Positions 53,949 through 63,401 of a DNA stretch of 64,000 nucleotides are shown one piece after another; the stretch's first letter is position 1; each line of letters opens with the position of its first letter. Both the position numbers and the translations under genes were made by a program. Under the pieces are notes generated by a model that was given only the letters and a program-made list of their open reading frames with translations, ran no database searches and was not told the origin of the DNA. The stretch comes from an uncultured Sutterella sp. (GTDB taxonomy: Bacteria > Pseudomonadota > Gammaproteobacteria > Burkholderiales > Burkholderiaceae_F), in the NCBI GenBank assembly GCA_937943605.1, contig CALEAW010000045.1:1-64000 (forward strand), given 5' to 3'.

Positions 53949-54425
53949 ATGTCCGGACACAATAATCCTAATCCGATGGTCACCGACGTCTTCGTCAAGG
54001 GTGCCGTTCAGGGCTGGAACATCGCTGTTACCTCCACCATTCCTAACGTGTTGATGGCCTTCGTGATCATCAAAGTGCTTCAGCACTCTGGTTTGCTCGA
54101 ATTGATCGGCCAAGTCTTTGGCCCCGTCATGGCCATCTTCGGTCTTCCTGGCGAAGCAGCCACCGTGTTGCTTGGTGGCTGGATGTCCATGGGTGGTGGC
54201 GTTGGCGTTGCCGTCGCCCTCTTTGGCCAGGGCGTCCTTAATGGTGAACACGTCGCCATTCTCGCGCCATCCATCTTCTTGATGGGCTCTCAGGTTCAGT
54301 ACATGGGTCGCTGTCTTGGTGTGATCGGCATCAAGGGTAAGGACCTTCTCACCATCATGGCTGTGCCTATCATCACGGCTTTCGTTTCGCTCTTTGTGAT
54401 GAAGCTCATTGTGCTTGCTAGCTAA
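53949..54425 (+). CDS. yjiG: YjiG family membrane protein
   Basis: A protein of 158 residues resembling E. coli YjiG (153). Shared stretches include the IPNVLMAFVIIKVLQHSGLLELIG region, FGLPGEAATVLLGGWMSMGGGVGVAVAL and FLMGSQVQYMGRCLG. It has four or five membrane segments and a Gate-type domain. It pairs with the YjiH-like protein upstream, like SpmA/SpmB. In E. coli the yjiHG pair lies near the isoaspartyl dipeptidase gene iadA; no such neighbour is seen here. Confidence 0.82.
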   Translation: MSGHNNPNPMVTDVFVKGAVQGWNIAVTSTIPNVLMAFVIIKVLQHSGLLELIGQVFGPVMAIFGLPGEAATVLLGGWMSMGGGVGVAVALFGQGVLNGEHVAILAPSIFLMGSQVQYMGRCLGVIGIKGKDLLTIMAVPIITAFVSLFVMKLIVLAS

Positions 54426-54452
54426 CGCTTAAAGCCACATTTATCACTTCTG

Positions 54453-54489
54453 AGGCGCTTGACTCGACATCGGGTTAAGCGCCTTTTCT
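54453..54489 (+). terminator. Terminator after yjiG
   Basis: AGGCGCTT pairs with AAGCGCCT around a 16-nt loop, followed by TTTTC. Confidence 0.78.
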
Positions 54490-54593
54490 TTGGTTTTTCC
54501 ATTAGCCCAGTCTATGAGATCTACCTTATTTTGAGAACAAACGCCCTATGCTATGCTGATTGAATACGCATCCCTTTCTAAGGAGTCCCGTCC

Positions 54594-55547
54594 GTGAAGA
54601 ACATTCTTGTGATTGGCGCAGCTGGCCAAATTGGTAGCGAACTTGTCCCTGAACTACGTGCCCGTGGCTATATGACCGTTGCCGCAGGTAGTGGTCGCAC
54701 ACCGTTACCCGAGCACCTCACAGACGGACCGACGGCGACCGTCAACCTACTTGACCATGATGCTTTGGATGCTGTGATCAAGCACTTCAACATCGATACT
54801 GTCTTCAATCTAGCGGCCATCTTGTCTGCTGTCGGTGAATCCAAACCCATGGCCGCTTGGAATTTAGGGGTTAATGGCGTCATTGGCTTATTAGAACTCG
54901 CGCGAGACCGTAAGCTCTCGGTCTTTACGCCAAGCTCAATCGGTGTCTTTGGCCCAGAAACGCCGCATGACCTCACGCCGCAAGACACGGTCTGCCGGCC
55001 TCGTACGATGTATGGGATTACCAAGGTAGCTGGCGAATTGCTCTCAGACTACTACCGTGCCAAATATGGGGTCGATGCCCGTAGTGTTCGTTATCCAGGT
55101 CTCATCTCTTACGTCACGCCTCCGGGCGGCGGTACCACCGACTATGCGGTCGACATCTATTGGAAAGCAATTGAGAAGGGCGTCTATCGCTGCCCCCTCA
55201 AGGCTGGCACGTACTTACCCATGATGTTTATGCCCGATGCCCTGCGCGCTGCGATTGAACTTATGGAAGCGGATGCATCGCGCCTCAAACACTTCAATAG
55301 CTTCAATGTGGGTGCGCTCTCTTTTGATCCAGAAGAAGTAGCCGCTAGCATCCAAAAGCGACTGCCTGGCTTCAAACTTGAGTATGACGTCAATCCCCTT
55401 CTTCAAAGCATTGCCGATAGTTGGCCAGATGACCTTGACGACACTGCCGCTCGCGAAGAATGGAACTGGGTACCGAAATATAACCTCGACCAGATGACCA
55501 ATGTGATGTTAGATGCCATCACGAAGCGAGTGACTGAAAGCGTTTAA
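54594..55547 (+). CDS. SDR-type L-threonine 3-dehydrogenase (NAD-dependent epimerase fold)
   Basis: A cytosolic NAD-dependent enzyme of 317 residues with a GTG start after AAGGAG. The Rossmann motif is VIGAAGQIG at the N-terminus. The active site is the serine of TPSSIGVFGP and YGITK (Tyr and Lys of the SDR triad). VRYPGLISYVTPPGGGTTDYAVDIYWKAI and the DSWPDDLDDTAAREEWNW stretch are characteristic of the extended-SDR threonine dehydrogenase described in Cupriavidus and Flavobacterium. It oxidises threonine to 2-amino-3-ketobutyrate; the partner ligase kbl is not in the window. A UDP-sugar epimerase is the main alternative but fits less well. Confidence 0.82.
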   Translation: MKNILVIGAAGQIGSELVPELRARGYMTVAAGSGRTPLPEHLTDGPTATVNLLDHDALDAVIKHFNIDTVFNLAAILSAVGESKPMAAWNLGVNGVIGLLELARDRKLSVFTPSSIGVFGPETPHDLTPQDTVCRPRTMYGITKVAGELLSDYYRAKYGVDARSVRYPGLISYVTPPGGGTTDYAVDIYWKAIEKGVYRCPLKAGTYLPMMFMPDALRAAIELMEADASRLKHFNSFNVGALSFDPEEVAASIQKRLPGFKLEYDVNPLLQSIADSWPDDLDDTAAREEWNWVPKYNLDQMTNVMLDAITKRVTESV

Positions 55548-55569
55548 CGCCCCTGTCAGCAGACAGTAG

Positions 55570-55608
55570 AAAGGCTCGAAACCATCGAAGGATTCGAGCC
55601 TTTTGTCT
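55570..55608. terminator. Terminator between the threonine dehydrogenase gene and hflX
   Basis: AAAGGCTCGAA pairs with TTCGAGCCTTT around a 12-nt loop, with TTTTGTC after it on the plus strand. It lies between convergent genes. Confidence 0.85.
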
Positions 55609-55621
55609 TTGTGCCGTTGGG

Positions 55622-56818
55622 TTACTTCTTGCGACGAACAAGAAAGTCTTCGATATTGTCGTCCGTGAGATCGGGCTCATCACGACGCAAATCTTCTTCC
55701 CAAGGTTCTAATGGACGCGGTTCATTGGGATTTTCTTCACGCCAGTTAGCGGCAAATTCACCGATCGCTTGACGTAATAAATCTAACCCTTCACCTGTCA
55801 GTGCCGAGACCAAAACGGCCTTAGGCTTACCGTCGGTATGACGAACAATTTCGGGCTTCAGATCTGTGTTGTCGATCTTGTTATAAACAAGGATCGCAGG
55901 CACGTCATCGGCTTTAATTTCTTCAAGAACAGCGTTCACTTCTTGAATCTGATCTTCACGTACAGTGGACGAAGCATCCACGACATGAAGCAACAAATCT
56001 GCGTGCACGGTTTCATCGAGCGTGGACTTAAAAGCTTCGACGAGTTGATGTGGTAACCCGCGAATAAAGCCCACCGTATCACTCGCCACCACGGTCTCTT
56101 GGTCACTAATCCAACACCGGCGTGCCGTTGTATCAAGCGTGGCAAACAACTGGTCAGCTGCATAGCTCTTAGCGCGCGTTAAACGGTTAAAGAGCGTGGA
56201 CTTACCAGCGTTGGTATATCCCACCAAGGAAACACTCAAGGTATCCGATCGTGAACGAGAACGGCGTTGCGTATCGCGTTGACGCGCCAAGCGCTTTAAT
56301 TGGTCACGCAACTGTTTCATGCGTACGCCAATCATGCGTCGGTCTAATTCGATCTGCTTTTCGCCAGGACCACCCGTCTTACCTAACCCCCCGCGTTGAC
56401 GTTCCAAGTGGGTCCAACCACGGACAAGGCGCGTAGACAAGTGTTCAAGCTGAGCAAGCTCAACCTGCAAACGACCTTCACGACTTTTCGCACGGGCACG
56501 GAAGATATCGAGAATGAGCTGAGTACGATCGAGAACGGGCAAATGAATCGCTCGTTCGATATTACGCTGCTGTGCCGCAGAAAGCGGCACATCAAAGACG
56601 ACAACGTCGGCACTCAGTTCATGCGCTAAGTCAGCAAGCTCGTCCACCTTACCTGAACCAATGAAGAAGGCAGGATCAGGTTTATCTCGCTTTGCTTCAA
56701 GAAGACCAATAGGCTCGAGCCCATCAGACTTAACAAGCAAAGAGAGCTCTTCAGCCGAGTCTTGATAAACGACTCGGCCGACGACGACAGAAACGAGAAA
56801 AGCGCGCGTAGCCTTCAC
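55622..56818 (-). CDS. hflX: GTPase HflX
   Basis: A ribosome-associated GTPase of 398 residues that splits stalled ribosomes under stress. The N-terminal HflX domain (SDGLEPIGLLEAKRDKPDPAFFIGSGKVDEL) is followed by a coiled linker with WTHLERQRGGLGKTGGPGEKQIELDRR, then the GTPase domain with G1 GYTNAGKSTLFN, G3 DTVGFIRGLPHQLVEAFKSTL and G4 VYNKID. The start is GTG. It follows hfq by 34 nt. Normally hflK comes next on the same strand, but here a three-gene plus-strand block intervenes. Confidence 0.94.
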   Translation of the reverse strand: MKATRAFLVSVVVGRVVYQDSAEELSLLVKSDGLEPIGLLEAKRDKPDPAFFIGSGKVDELADLAHELSADVVVFDVPLSAAQQRNIERAIHLPVLDRTQLILDIFRARAKSREGRLQVELAQLEHLSTRLVRGWTHLERQRGGLGKTGGPGEKQIELDRRMIGVRMKQLRDQLKRLARQRDTQRRSRSRSDTLSVSLVGYTNAGKSTLFNRLTRAKSYAADQLFATLDTTARRCWISDQETVVASDTVGFIRGLPHQLVEAFKSTLDETVHADLLLHVVDASSTVREDQIQEVNAVLEEIKADDVPAILVYNKIDNTDLKPEIVRHTDGKPKAVLVSALTGEGLDLLRQAIGEFAANWREENPNEPRPLEPWEEDLRRDEPDLTDDNIEDFLVRRKK

Positions 56819-56852
56819 TGCGCGCGTCTCATCAATTTGAAAATTGCTGATC

Positions 56853-57092
56853 TCAGTTCTCCGACGAGGAGGAAGACGGCATGTTCACCGCACGAGTCGG
56901 GACGACCGTGCTAATGGCATGCTTGTAAACCATCTGCGTCACCGTGTTGCGCAGAAGCACCACATACTGGTCAAAAGATTCGATCTGGCCTTGAAGCTTA
57001 ATACCATTAACGAGGTAAATAGAAACAGGGATATGTTCCTTACGAAGAATATTGAGGAACGGATCCTGAAGCAACTGACCTTTCTGAGTCAT
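56853..57092 (-). CDS. hfq: RNA chaperone Hfq
   Basis: Hfq has 79 residues. It shows the Sm1 motif [40 protein letters not shown] and the Sm2 motif [12 protein letters not shown]. The short C-terminal tail ends SSSSSEN. It acts as a hexamer that matches small RNAs with mRNAs. It precedes hflX in the usual order. Confidence 0.97.
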   Translation of the reverse strand: MTQKGQLLQDPFLNILRKEHIPVSIYLVNGIKLQGQIESFDQYVVLLRNTVTQMVYKHAISTVVPTRAVNMPSSSSSEN

Positions 57093-57267
57093 ATTTTTAT
57101 TCTCCGACTATTAAGACACAGCTTGCGTCCTTTAGTCTTGTTAGTTGTTATGAAAGCGAGCATTGGTTTAATTCGGAACCAATGTCATCGTGATCGTGTT
57201 ATCGCAAAAATAGCGATTCACTACGTAATCTTAACACTGGTTAAAGACAAAAACCGCACCCAATGAT

Positions 57268-57306
57268 GAAAAAAGACGTCTAGCAATGCAAAGACGTCTT
57301 TTTTTT
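57268..57306. terminator. Terminator after der
   Basis: AAAAGACGTCT pairs with AGACGTCTTTT around a short loop, with A and T runs on both sides. On the minus strand it ends the der transcript, so hfq must have its own promoter in the 170 nt that follow. Confidence 0.88.
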
Positions 57307-57335
57307 ACACCGAAATAAGGATAATTCCTCAAGAA

Positions 57336-58679
57336 TTATCGCTTTTCTTCCTTCACAAACGGGTTTTCCTTTGTGCGGAATTCGATGCGAAGCGGCGTCC
57401 CGGCTAAATCGAATTTTTCGCGGAAGAAGCCTTCGAGATAACGGCGATAGGATTCGCCAATGTCTTCAAGAGCATTACCGTGAATCACGATAACCGGCGG
57501 ATTCGACCCACCCTGGTGGGCAAAGCGAGGCTTCGGACGACCACCACGAGCGCGCGGCGGCTGCTGACGTTCAACAGCTTCAAAGAGCGCACGCGTCAAC
57601 TTCGGCGTCGGAATCTTACGGTAAGCAGCAGCATGGGCTTCGTCAACGGCCTTCATCAGATGATTAAGGCCATTACGCTTCAAAGCAGAAATGCGAATCA
57701 TGCGAGCCCAACGCAAGAAGTGCAACTTACGTTCGAGTTCGAGATTAAACATTTCGCGATCGTAGCTCGAGAGCAAGTCCCACTTATTGACCGCCACCAC
57801 CAACGCACGACCCGAATCCAACACATAACCCGCAATATGGGCGTCATGGTCAGCGATACCATTCTTCGCGTCGATCACAAGGATCACCACGTTGGCACTT
57901 TCGATGGCCTGAAGGGTCTTCACGACAGAAAACTTTTCAATCGCTTCAAAGACCTTGCCCTTCTTACGAAGACCCGCCGTATCGACGAGTTCGTACGGAC
58001 GATCGTTATATTCAAAGTCCACACGAATCGCATCACGCGTCGTGCCCGGCATGTCATAAGCAATCAAACGTTCTTCACCAATGAGGGCATTGATGAGCGT
58101 CGACTTACCGGCATTGGGTCGACCAGCGAGCGTCACCTTGAGGCGCTTAGGCGCATCAGGATCCTCGTCTTCCTCTTCTTCAGGTTCTTCTTCGAACCCT
58201 TCAAGCGCAAGTTCCATGAGGGCGTTCACCCCCTGACCATGCGCAGCAGAGATCAACCACGGTTCACCTAAACCCAGTTCATAGAACTCGGCAGCGGCTA
58301 CAGCTGAGAGGCCTTCAGCCTTATTGACGACGAGAATGATCTTGCGGCCCGATTCACGCAAACGCACAGCGATACGTTGATCGTGCGGCGTCAAGCCAGA
58401 GCGAGCATCACAGACAAAAATCACAACGTCGGCTTCGTCAATGGCTAATTCAGCCTGGCTGGCCATGGCCTTGACGATGCCTTCGGACTTCACGGGTTCA
58501 AAACCACCCGTGTCAACCACAATGTAGGGCATGCGACCGACGCGCCCCTGACCGTACTGACGGTCACGAGTCAACCCAGGAAAGTCAGCAACGATCGCGT
58601 CGCGGCTACGGGTCAGTCGGTTGAAAAGCGTGGACTTACCGACATTCGGACGGCCCACTAAAGCAATGACAGGAAGCAT
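57336..58679 (-). CDS. der: Ribosome biogenesis GTPase Der (EngA)
   Basis: A double-GTPase of 447 residues needed for 50S assembly. The first G domain has [22 protein letters not shown] and VVNKAEG. After an acidic linker ([17 protein letters not shown]) the second has [31 protein letters not shown] and VNKWDLL. A C-terminal KH-like domain ends in [14 protein letters not shown]. It lies between bamB and hfq. Confidence 0.96.
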   Translation of the reverse strand: MLPVIALVGRPNVGKSTLFNRLTRSRDAIVADFPGLTRDRQYGQGRVGRMPYIVVDTGGFEPVKSEGIVKAMASQAELAIDEADVVIFVCDARSGLTPHDQRIAVRLRESGRKIILVVNKAEGLSAVAAAEFYELGLGEPWLISAAHGQGVNALMELALEGFEEEPEEEEDEDPDAPKRLKVTLAGRPNAGKSTLINALIGEERLIAYDMPGTTRDAIRVDFEYNDRPYELVDTAGLRKKGKVFEAIEKFSVVKTLQAIESANVVILVIDAKNGIADHDAHIAGYVLDSGRALVVAVNKWDLLSSYDREMFNLELERKLHFLRWARMIRISALKRNGLNHLMKAVDEAHAAAYRKIPTPKLTRALFEAVERQQPPRARGGRPKPRFAHQGGSNPPVIVIHGNALEDIGESYRRYLEGFFREKFDLAGTPLRIEFRTKENPFVKEEKR

Positions 58680-58746
58680 GTTGTTTATTCAAATGAGGTC
58701 GGTCGGAAGTCCTCCGACCGACGGGTTCTTATTTGTTAGGAGGCGA

Positions 58747-59889
58747 TTAGTCTTCCAAGGGTTCCTGAAGGACATAAGCGACTTCGCCATCGACCGTCTG
58801 GAAGACGGCACCATAGCCAAACTGAGCGGCCGGCGCACGAACAGCACCATCGACACGCGTACGCGCAATCACCTGACCGTTGGACGGATTCATCATCGTG
58901 ATGTAGCCTTCATAGTCGGCCACAGCGATGGTGGCACCGATACGGATCGGGGCAGAGACCGTACGGTACTGAAGGTCACGGTTCACCCAGGCTTCACGAC
59001 CGTTGGCACGATTAAAGGCATGGACATAGCTCTGGTCGTCGACGACATAAACAAGCTGGCTATCTGCCACAGGTCCCGTCACCGCATCAACCTTGGCTGT
59101 CCAAGCAAGCTGGCCATTCATGGAATTCATGCAAACGAGCTGGCCTTGGAAAGCAGCCGCGCACATCAACTGCTGGTCGACCCAAGGACGACCCACGACG
59201 TCAATCAAGCGTTCGACTTCAGTGATTCCCTTAGCCTGACCAATCACCGCATCAAAGACGGTCTTACCATCAAGGCTCAAAGCCAACAAACGACCGTTAG
59301 CCTGACCTGCTAAAACACCCGCTGGCGACCAGGTCAACTGGTTATAAGCCTGAAGCGTCAAGGCAGGAGCCTGACCCTGATAGTGCCAACGACGTTCGCC
59401 CGTGATCAAATCAAAGGCCGTAATACGCGTATCAGCCGTCTTGACGACCACTAAATTCTGTCCGACCAAAGGCGCCACCTGGGTTTCAGCCGAGAGGGGC
59501 GCACGCCACTGGAAGCGGCCTTCGGCGTCGTACACTTCGACTTCGCCCTTATCGGTGACGAGGGCTAAGTGCATGCCGTCCGTACCAACACCAGCCGTAA
59601 TACGGCCACCTGCTTCGACTTCCCAAACCTTCTGGCCATTGGTCTGATCAAGACGATAAAGACGATCTTCGCCAGCGGCGTAGACAGCATTTTCCGTCAC
59701 TACGGGAACCAAATAGCCGCTATTTTCACCCACGTCAGCCGTCCAAGACACCTTGGCAGCAACCAGTTCCTTGAAGTCCTGCAACTCAGCAGGTTCATGG
59801 GTATCTGGCGTGGAGAAAAGACTGCAACCAGCCATCGGGAGCACCAAAAGCGCGGCTACAGCACCAGTCAAGATTTTCTTAGCAAACAT
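58747..59889 (-). CDS. bamB: Outer membrane assembly lipoprotein BamB
   Basis: A beta-propeller lipoprotein of the BAM complex, anchored in the outer membrane facing the periplasm. I chose the ATG at 59889 (380 residues, MFAKKILTGAVAALLVLPMAGC) because it gives a normal lipoprotein signal with lipobox LPMAGC and a GAG ribosome site nine bases before it. The frame is open 38 codons further upstream, including another ATG three codons earlier. PQQ-like blades recur, with W-type strands such as GQKVWEVEAGGRITAGVG, GRFQWRAPLSAE, GERRWHYQ and GREAWVNRDL. It lies between yfgM and der as in many Proteobacteria. Confidence 0.92.
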   Translation of the reverse strand: MFAKKILTGAVAALLVLPMAGCSLFSTPDTHEPAELQDFKELVAAKVSWTADVGENSGYLVPVVTENAVYAAGEDRLYRLDQTNGQKVWEVEAGGRITAGVGTDGMHLALVTDKGEVEVYDAEGRFQWRAPLSAETQVAPLVGQNLVVVKTADTRITAFDLITGERRWHYQGQAPALTLQAYNQLTWSPAGVLAGQANGRLLALSLDGKTVFDAVIGQAKGITEVERLIDVVGRPWVDQQLMCAAAFQGQLVCMNSMNGQLAWTAKVDAVTGPVADSQLVYVVDDQSYVHAFNRANGREAWVNRDLQYRTVSAPIRIGATIAVADYEGYITMMNPSNGQVIARTRVDGAVRAPAAQFGYGAVFQTVDGEVAYVLQEPLED

Positions 59890-60047
59890 CGTGTTCATCT
59901 CGGTCGAAAAAGAATCACGCAATCGTGAGCCTATGATTTTATTAGCATTAAGCAAGAGAGGCCAATCCTGGCGAGGTTTTTCAACCTTTTGCTCTCTTGC
60001 CATTTAGATCGATAACACCGTCAACTTACTCGGTTGACAAGGCTACC

Positions 60048-60686
60048 TTACTCTTTCGGAGGGAGGGAGCCCAACTTATATTGAAGGACGCCACGAATGG
60101 GGTTATCTTGCCCCGCGGCAGCTACGGCCTTTTCCCAAGCCGCACGCGCCTGAGCAAAGTCACCCATCGCGTAGTACACATCTCCGAAGCGATCCTGAAG
60201 TAAGGCTTCCTGATCCTTCACAGGCTTAGCCCCCTGAAGTAAAGTGAGCGCACCCGCCGTATTCTTGTCAGAGAGTTCAATCCCTGCCAAACGAATACGC
60301 GCCAAGGTGTCATATTCAGGATGACCAGACTTTTCGATCACCCACTGAAGACGCGTACGCGCAGACTTCAAGTCACCCGACTCGACTTCAGCAGCGGCAG
60401 CCTGCAAAGCACCCAAGGGGGCATAGACCGTCGTACCGTATTCGTCCATCAAGCCTGTCGAGATCGAACTGACGTTCTTCATGTCCTTGGTATAAACGGC
60501 ATTCTGGAGTTGGACATACGCAGCCGAAGCATGCGCAGCCTGGTTACGTTGGTACCACTGCCAGCCATTCCAACCAGCAAAGCCCAAACAGCAGACACAG
60601 ATGGCGGCAGTCACGGGGGTTCCCCATTTCTCCCACCAGGCCTTCATTTGGTCAATACTCTCTTGTTCTTCTAAGTCGTAAGCCAT
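60048..60686 (-). CDS. yfgM: YfgM family tetratricopeptide protein (SecYEG ancillary subunit)
   Basis: A protein of 212 residues with a short cytoplasmic N-terminus (EEQESIDQMKAWWEKWG), one membrane segment (TPVTAAICVCCLGFAGWNGWQWY) and a periplasmic tetratricopeptide-like helical domain. In E. coli the homologue binds the translocon and PpiD. The gene order hisS-yfgM-bamB-der is conserved. Length and topology match. Confidence 0.9.
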   Translation of the reverse strand: MAYDLEEQESIDQMKAWWEKWGTPVTAAICVCCLGFAGWNGWQWYQRNQAAHASAAYVQLQNAVYTKDMKNVSSISTGLMDEYGTTVYAPLGALQAAAAEVESGDLKSARTRLQWVIEKSGHPEYDTLARIRLAGIELSDKNTAGALTLLQGAKPVKDQEALLQDRFGDVYYAMGDFAQARAAWEKAVAAAGQDNPIRGVLQYKLGSLPPKE

Positions 60687-60729
60687 CGCTTGCGCTCCTT
60701 TATTTATGGGATTCTAAGCATACCGTACT

Positions 60730-62025
60730 TCATTCAGCACGGAAACTCAAAGCCTTTGCTATCGCGTCTGAAGCCTGATCAAGGGCCACCGTCGTCTGTT
60801 CGGCATAAGCTGTGGCACCTTCGCGAAGCGCCTTCACAGAGACCGTGCCAGAAGCCAATTCATCTTCCGTAGCAAAGACGGCAAAGCGAGCCCCGCTCGC
60901 GTCAGCCTTCTTCATCTGGCTCTTGATGCTACCCTTATTCGGATGCACCATCACGCGCACACCCTGGTCGCGCATAGCTTCAGCCAAGAGCATGGCCTTG
61001 ACCTGTGTCTCGCCACCGTGGTGAAGCACATACACATCGGTCTGAGCCTTCTGCGGCACATTGCCACATTCACGCATGAGTTCGATAACGCGTTCCATCC
61101 CCATGGCAAAACCAACACCAGGCGCGGGACGGCCACCCAACATTTCGATCAACGGGTCATAGCGACCACCGCCACAGATCGTGCCCTGAGCACCCAACTT
61201 ATCCGTGATCCATTCAAAGACCGTGTGGTTGTAGTAGTCAAGACCACGCACCAAACGCGGATTGATCACATAGTTAATGCCCGCAGCACTCACGATAGAT
61301 TCCATACGATCGAGGAAGTGGCGGCTTTCGTCACCGAGGAAGTCCAGTAAGCGCGGTGCCGCGTTGACGAGATCCTGCATCTCAGGATTCTTCGTATCCA
61401 AAATACGCAATGGATTCGTATAGAGTCGGCGCTTAGCGTCTTCGTCAAGAATGTCTTGATTGCCTTCAAAATAGCGAATCAAAGCTTCGCGGTGAGCCTG
61501 ACGTTCAGTCAACGCACCCAAGGTATTGAGTTCAAGACGCACATCACCCACGCCCAGTTCTTTCCAGATACGGGCAAGCATGATGATCATTTCAGCGTCG
61601 ATTTCCGGACCTTCCATGCCGAGCGCTTCAGCGCCCAACTGATGGAACTGACGATAGCGACCACGCTGAGGACGTTCATGACGGAACATCGGGCCCATGT
61701 ACCACAAACGTTGTGTGGCACCGTAAAGCAAGTTGTGTTCGTTGACCGAACGAACTACGGCCGATGTGCATTCCGGACGCAACGTCAACTGGTCACCGTT
61801 CATGCTATCGGTAAAGGAATACATTTCCTTTTCGACGATATCGGTCACTTCACCCACACCACGGGTAAAAACCTTGGTGTTTTCAAGAATCGGGGTACGG
61901 ATTTCTTGATAGCCATAGCGTTCAAGCACGCCCACAGCCGTCTGTTGTACCGTCTGCCAAATCGCAGCATCGGCAGGGAGCATGTCGTTCATGCCCTTGA
62001 CGCCAGCAAATTTTTCTTTACTCAT
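60730..62025 (-). CDS. hisS: Histidine--tRNA ligase
   Basis: A class II aminoacyl-tRNA synthetase of 431 residues. Motif 1 lies around [29 protein letters not shown] and the motif 2 loop [27 protein letters not shown] are present, as are the histidine-specific [15 protein letters not shown] and [26 protein letters not shown] is motif 3. The C-terminal anticodon-binding domain follows ([30 protein letters not shown]). It lies 21 nt after ispG. Confidence 0.97.
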   Translation of the reverse strand: MSKEKFAGVKGMNDMLPADAAIWQTVQQTAVGVLERYGYQEIRTPILENTKVFTRGVGEVTDIVEKEMYSFTDSMNGDQLTLRPECTSAVVRSVNEHNLLYGATQRLWYMGPMFRHERPQRGRYRQFHQLGAEALGMEGPEIDAEMIIMLARIWKELGVGDVRLELNTLGALTERQAHREALIRYFEGNQDILDEDAKRRLYTNPLRILDTKNPEMQDLVNAAPRLLDFLGDESRHFLDRMESIVSAAGINYVINPRLVRGLDYYNHTVFEWITDKLGAQGTICGGGRYDPLIEMLGGRPAPGVGFAMGMERVIELMRECGNVPQKAQTDVYVLHHGGETQVKAMLLAEAMRDQGVRVMVHPNKGSIKSQMKKADASGARFAVFATEDELASGTVSVKALREGATAYAEQTTVALDQASDAIAKALSFRAE

Positions 62026-62045
62026 TCTCTTTATCTATTCTGAGT

Positions 62046-63299
62046 TCATTCCCCACGGCGAGCTTGGCCGTAGGTGGTTTGGACGAATTCTTCAATCATA
62101 GCGTGAAAGCGTGTCTGCATGTCTTCACCCTTGAGACTACAGACCTTTTCACCGCGCACATAAACGGGCGCAACGGGACTTTCACCTGCCCCAGGCAAAC
62201 TAATACCAATATCAGCCTGACGACTTTCGCCTGGACCATTCACCACGCAACCCATGACAGCAACTGTCATATTTTCTACGCCAGGCGCCTTCACGCGCCA
62301 CTCAGGCATTCGTTCGCGTAAAAAGGCTTGTGTCCCTGCCGCCAAACGTTGGAATAAGTCTGACGTTGTGCGACCACACCCTGGGCAACTCGTGACGAGC
62401 GGCGTAAAGCTACGCAAACCCATACACTGAAGGATTTCTTGCGCCACGACCACTTCTTCGGTGCGCGGTGCACCGGGACTTGGCGTCAACGACACGCGAA
62501 TCGTGTCACCAATCCCCTCTTGCAAAAGGACTGACAACGCAGCGGTCGAAGCTACAATGCCCTTAGATCCAATACCAGCTTCCGTCAAACCTAAATGCAA
62601 GGCATAGTTGCAACGGCGTGCCAGCATACGATAGACCGCAATAAGCCCTTGGACCTCAGAGACCTTCGCACTCAACACGATGCGATCGGCAGGTAAACCT
62701 AAGCGCACGGCTTCGTCAGCACTTTGCACAGCGCTTTCGACAAGCGCATGACGTAAGACCGCATCAGGCGTCAACGGAAGCCCGGCTGCTTGATTTTCAT
62801 CCATCATGCGAGCCAACAACGCTTGATCGAGCGACCCCCAGTTAACACCAATACGAACAGCCGCGCCATACTTCTTGGCGGCCTCGATCATCATGGCGAA
62901 ATTTTCTTCACCCTTAGCACCCTTACCGACGTTACCTGGATTGATGCGGTACTTCGACAAAGCGGCCGCGCATTCGGGATAGTCCGTCAAGAGCTTATGG
63001 CCGTTGTAGTGAAAGTCACCCACGAGCGGCACATCACAGCCCGCTTCGTCGAGCGCCTTACGAATCGCAGCCACTCCTCGGGCGGCTTCAGGCGTGTTCA
63101 CCGTCAAACGAACGAGTTCGCTCCCTGCGCGCCAAAGCGCCAAAATCTGAGCGACACTTCCTTCGACATCAGCCGTTGACGTATTGGTCATCGACTGCAC
63201 AACAATCGGGTTCATGCCGCCAATCACAACTTTTCGCTGTCCCCAAGAGACAGTCACGGCATGCGTTTTACGGCGAAATACGACATTATTTTCCGACAC
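62046..63299 (-). CDS. ispG: 4-hydroxy-3-methylbut-2-en-1-yl diphosphate synthase IspG
   Basis: The [4Fe-4S] enzyme of the MEP isoprenoid pathway, 417 residues, with a GTG start. [21 protein letters not shown] opens the TIM-barrel part, followed by [14 protein letters not shown] and [10 protein letters not shown]. The cluster ligands are in [14 protein letters not shown] and [11 protein letters not shown], with the conserved glutamate after the last. It lies between rodZ and hisS in the standard order. Confidence 0.96.
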   Translation of the reverse strand: MSENNVVFRRKTHAVTVSWGQRKVVIGGMNPIVVQSMTNTSTADVEGSVAQILALWRAGSELVRLTVNTPEAARGVAAIRKALDEAGCDVPLVGDFHYNGHKLLTDYPECAAALSKYRINPGNVGKGAKGEENFAMMIEAAKKYGAAVRIGVNWGSLDQALLARMMDENQAAGLPLTPDAVLRHALVESAVQSADEAVRLGLPADRIVLSAKVSEVQGLIAVYRMLARRCNYALHLGLTEAGIGSKGIVASTAALSVLLQEGIGDTIRVSLTPSPGAPRTEEVVVAQEILQCMGLRSFTPLVTSCPGCGRTTSDLFQRLAAGTQAFLRERMPEWRVKAPGVENMTVAVMGCVVNGPGESRQADIGISLPGAGESPVAPVYVRGEKVCSLKGEDMQTRFHAMIEEFVQTTYGQARRGE

Positions 63300-63346
63300 G
63301 GCGGATCTCCAGTTGTATTCGGTTGATCTCTACCCTCTAGGCAGAG

Positions 63347-63371
63347 AAAGGCGGCCTCAAAGGCCGCCTTT
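63347..63371 (-). repeat. Strong hairpin between rodZ and ispG
   Basis: AAAGGCGGCCT pairs with AGGCCGCCTTT around a 3-nt loop. The T tract on the minus strand is short and interrupted (TTTCTCTGCC), so this is a partial terminator or stabilising hairpin between rodZ and ispG. Confidence 0.6.
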
Positions 63372-63401
63372 AGCAGAGAGACGACCCTTTGAGAGGATCG
63401 T

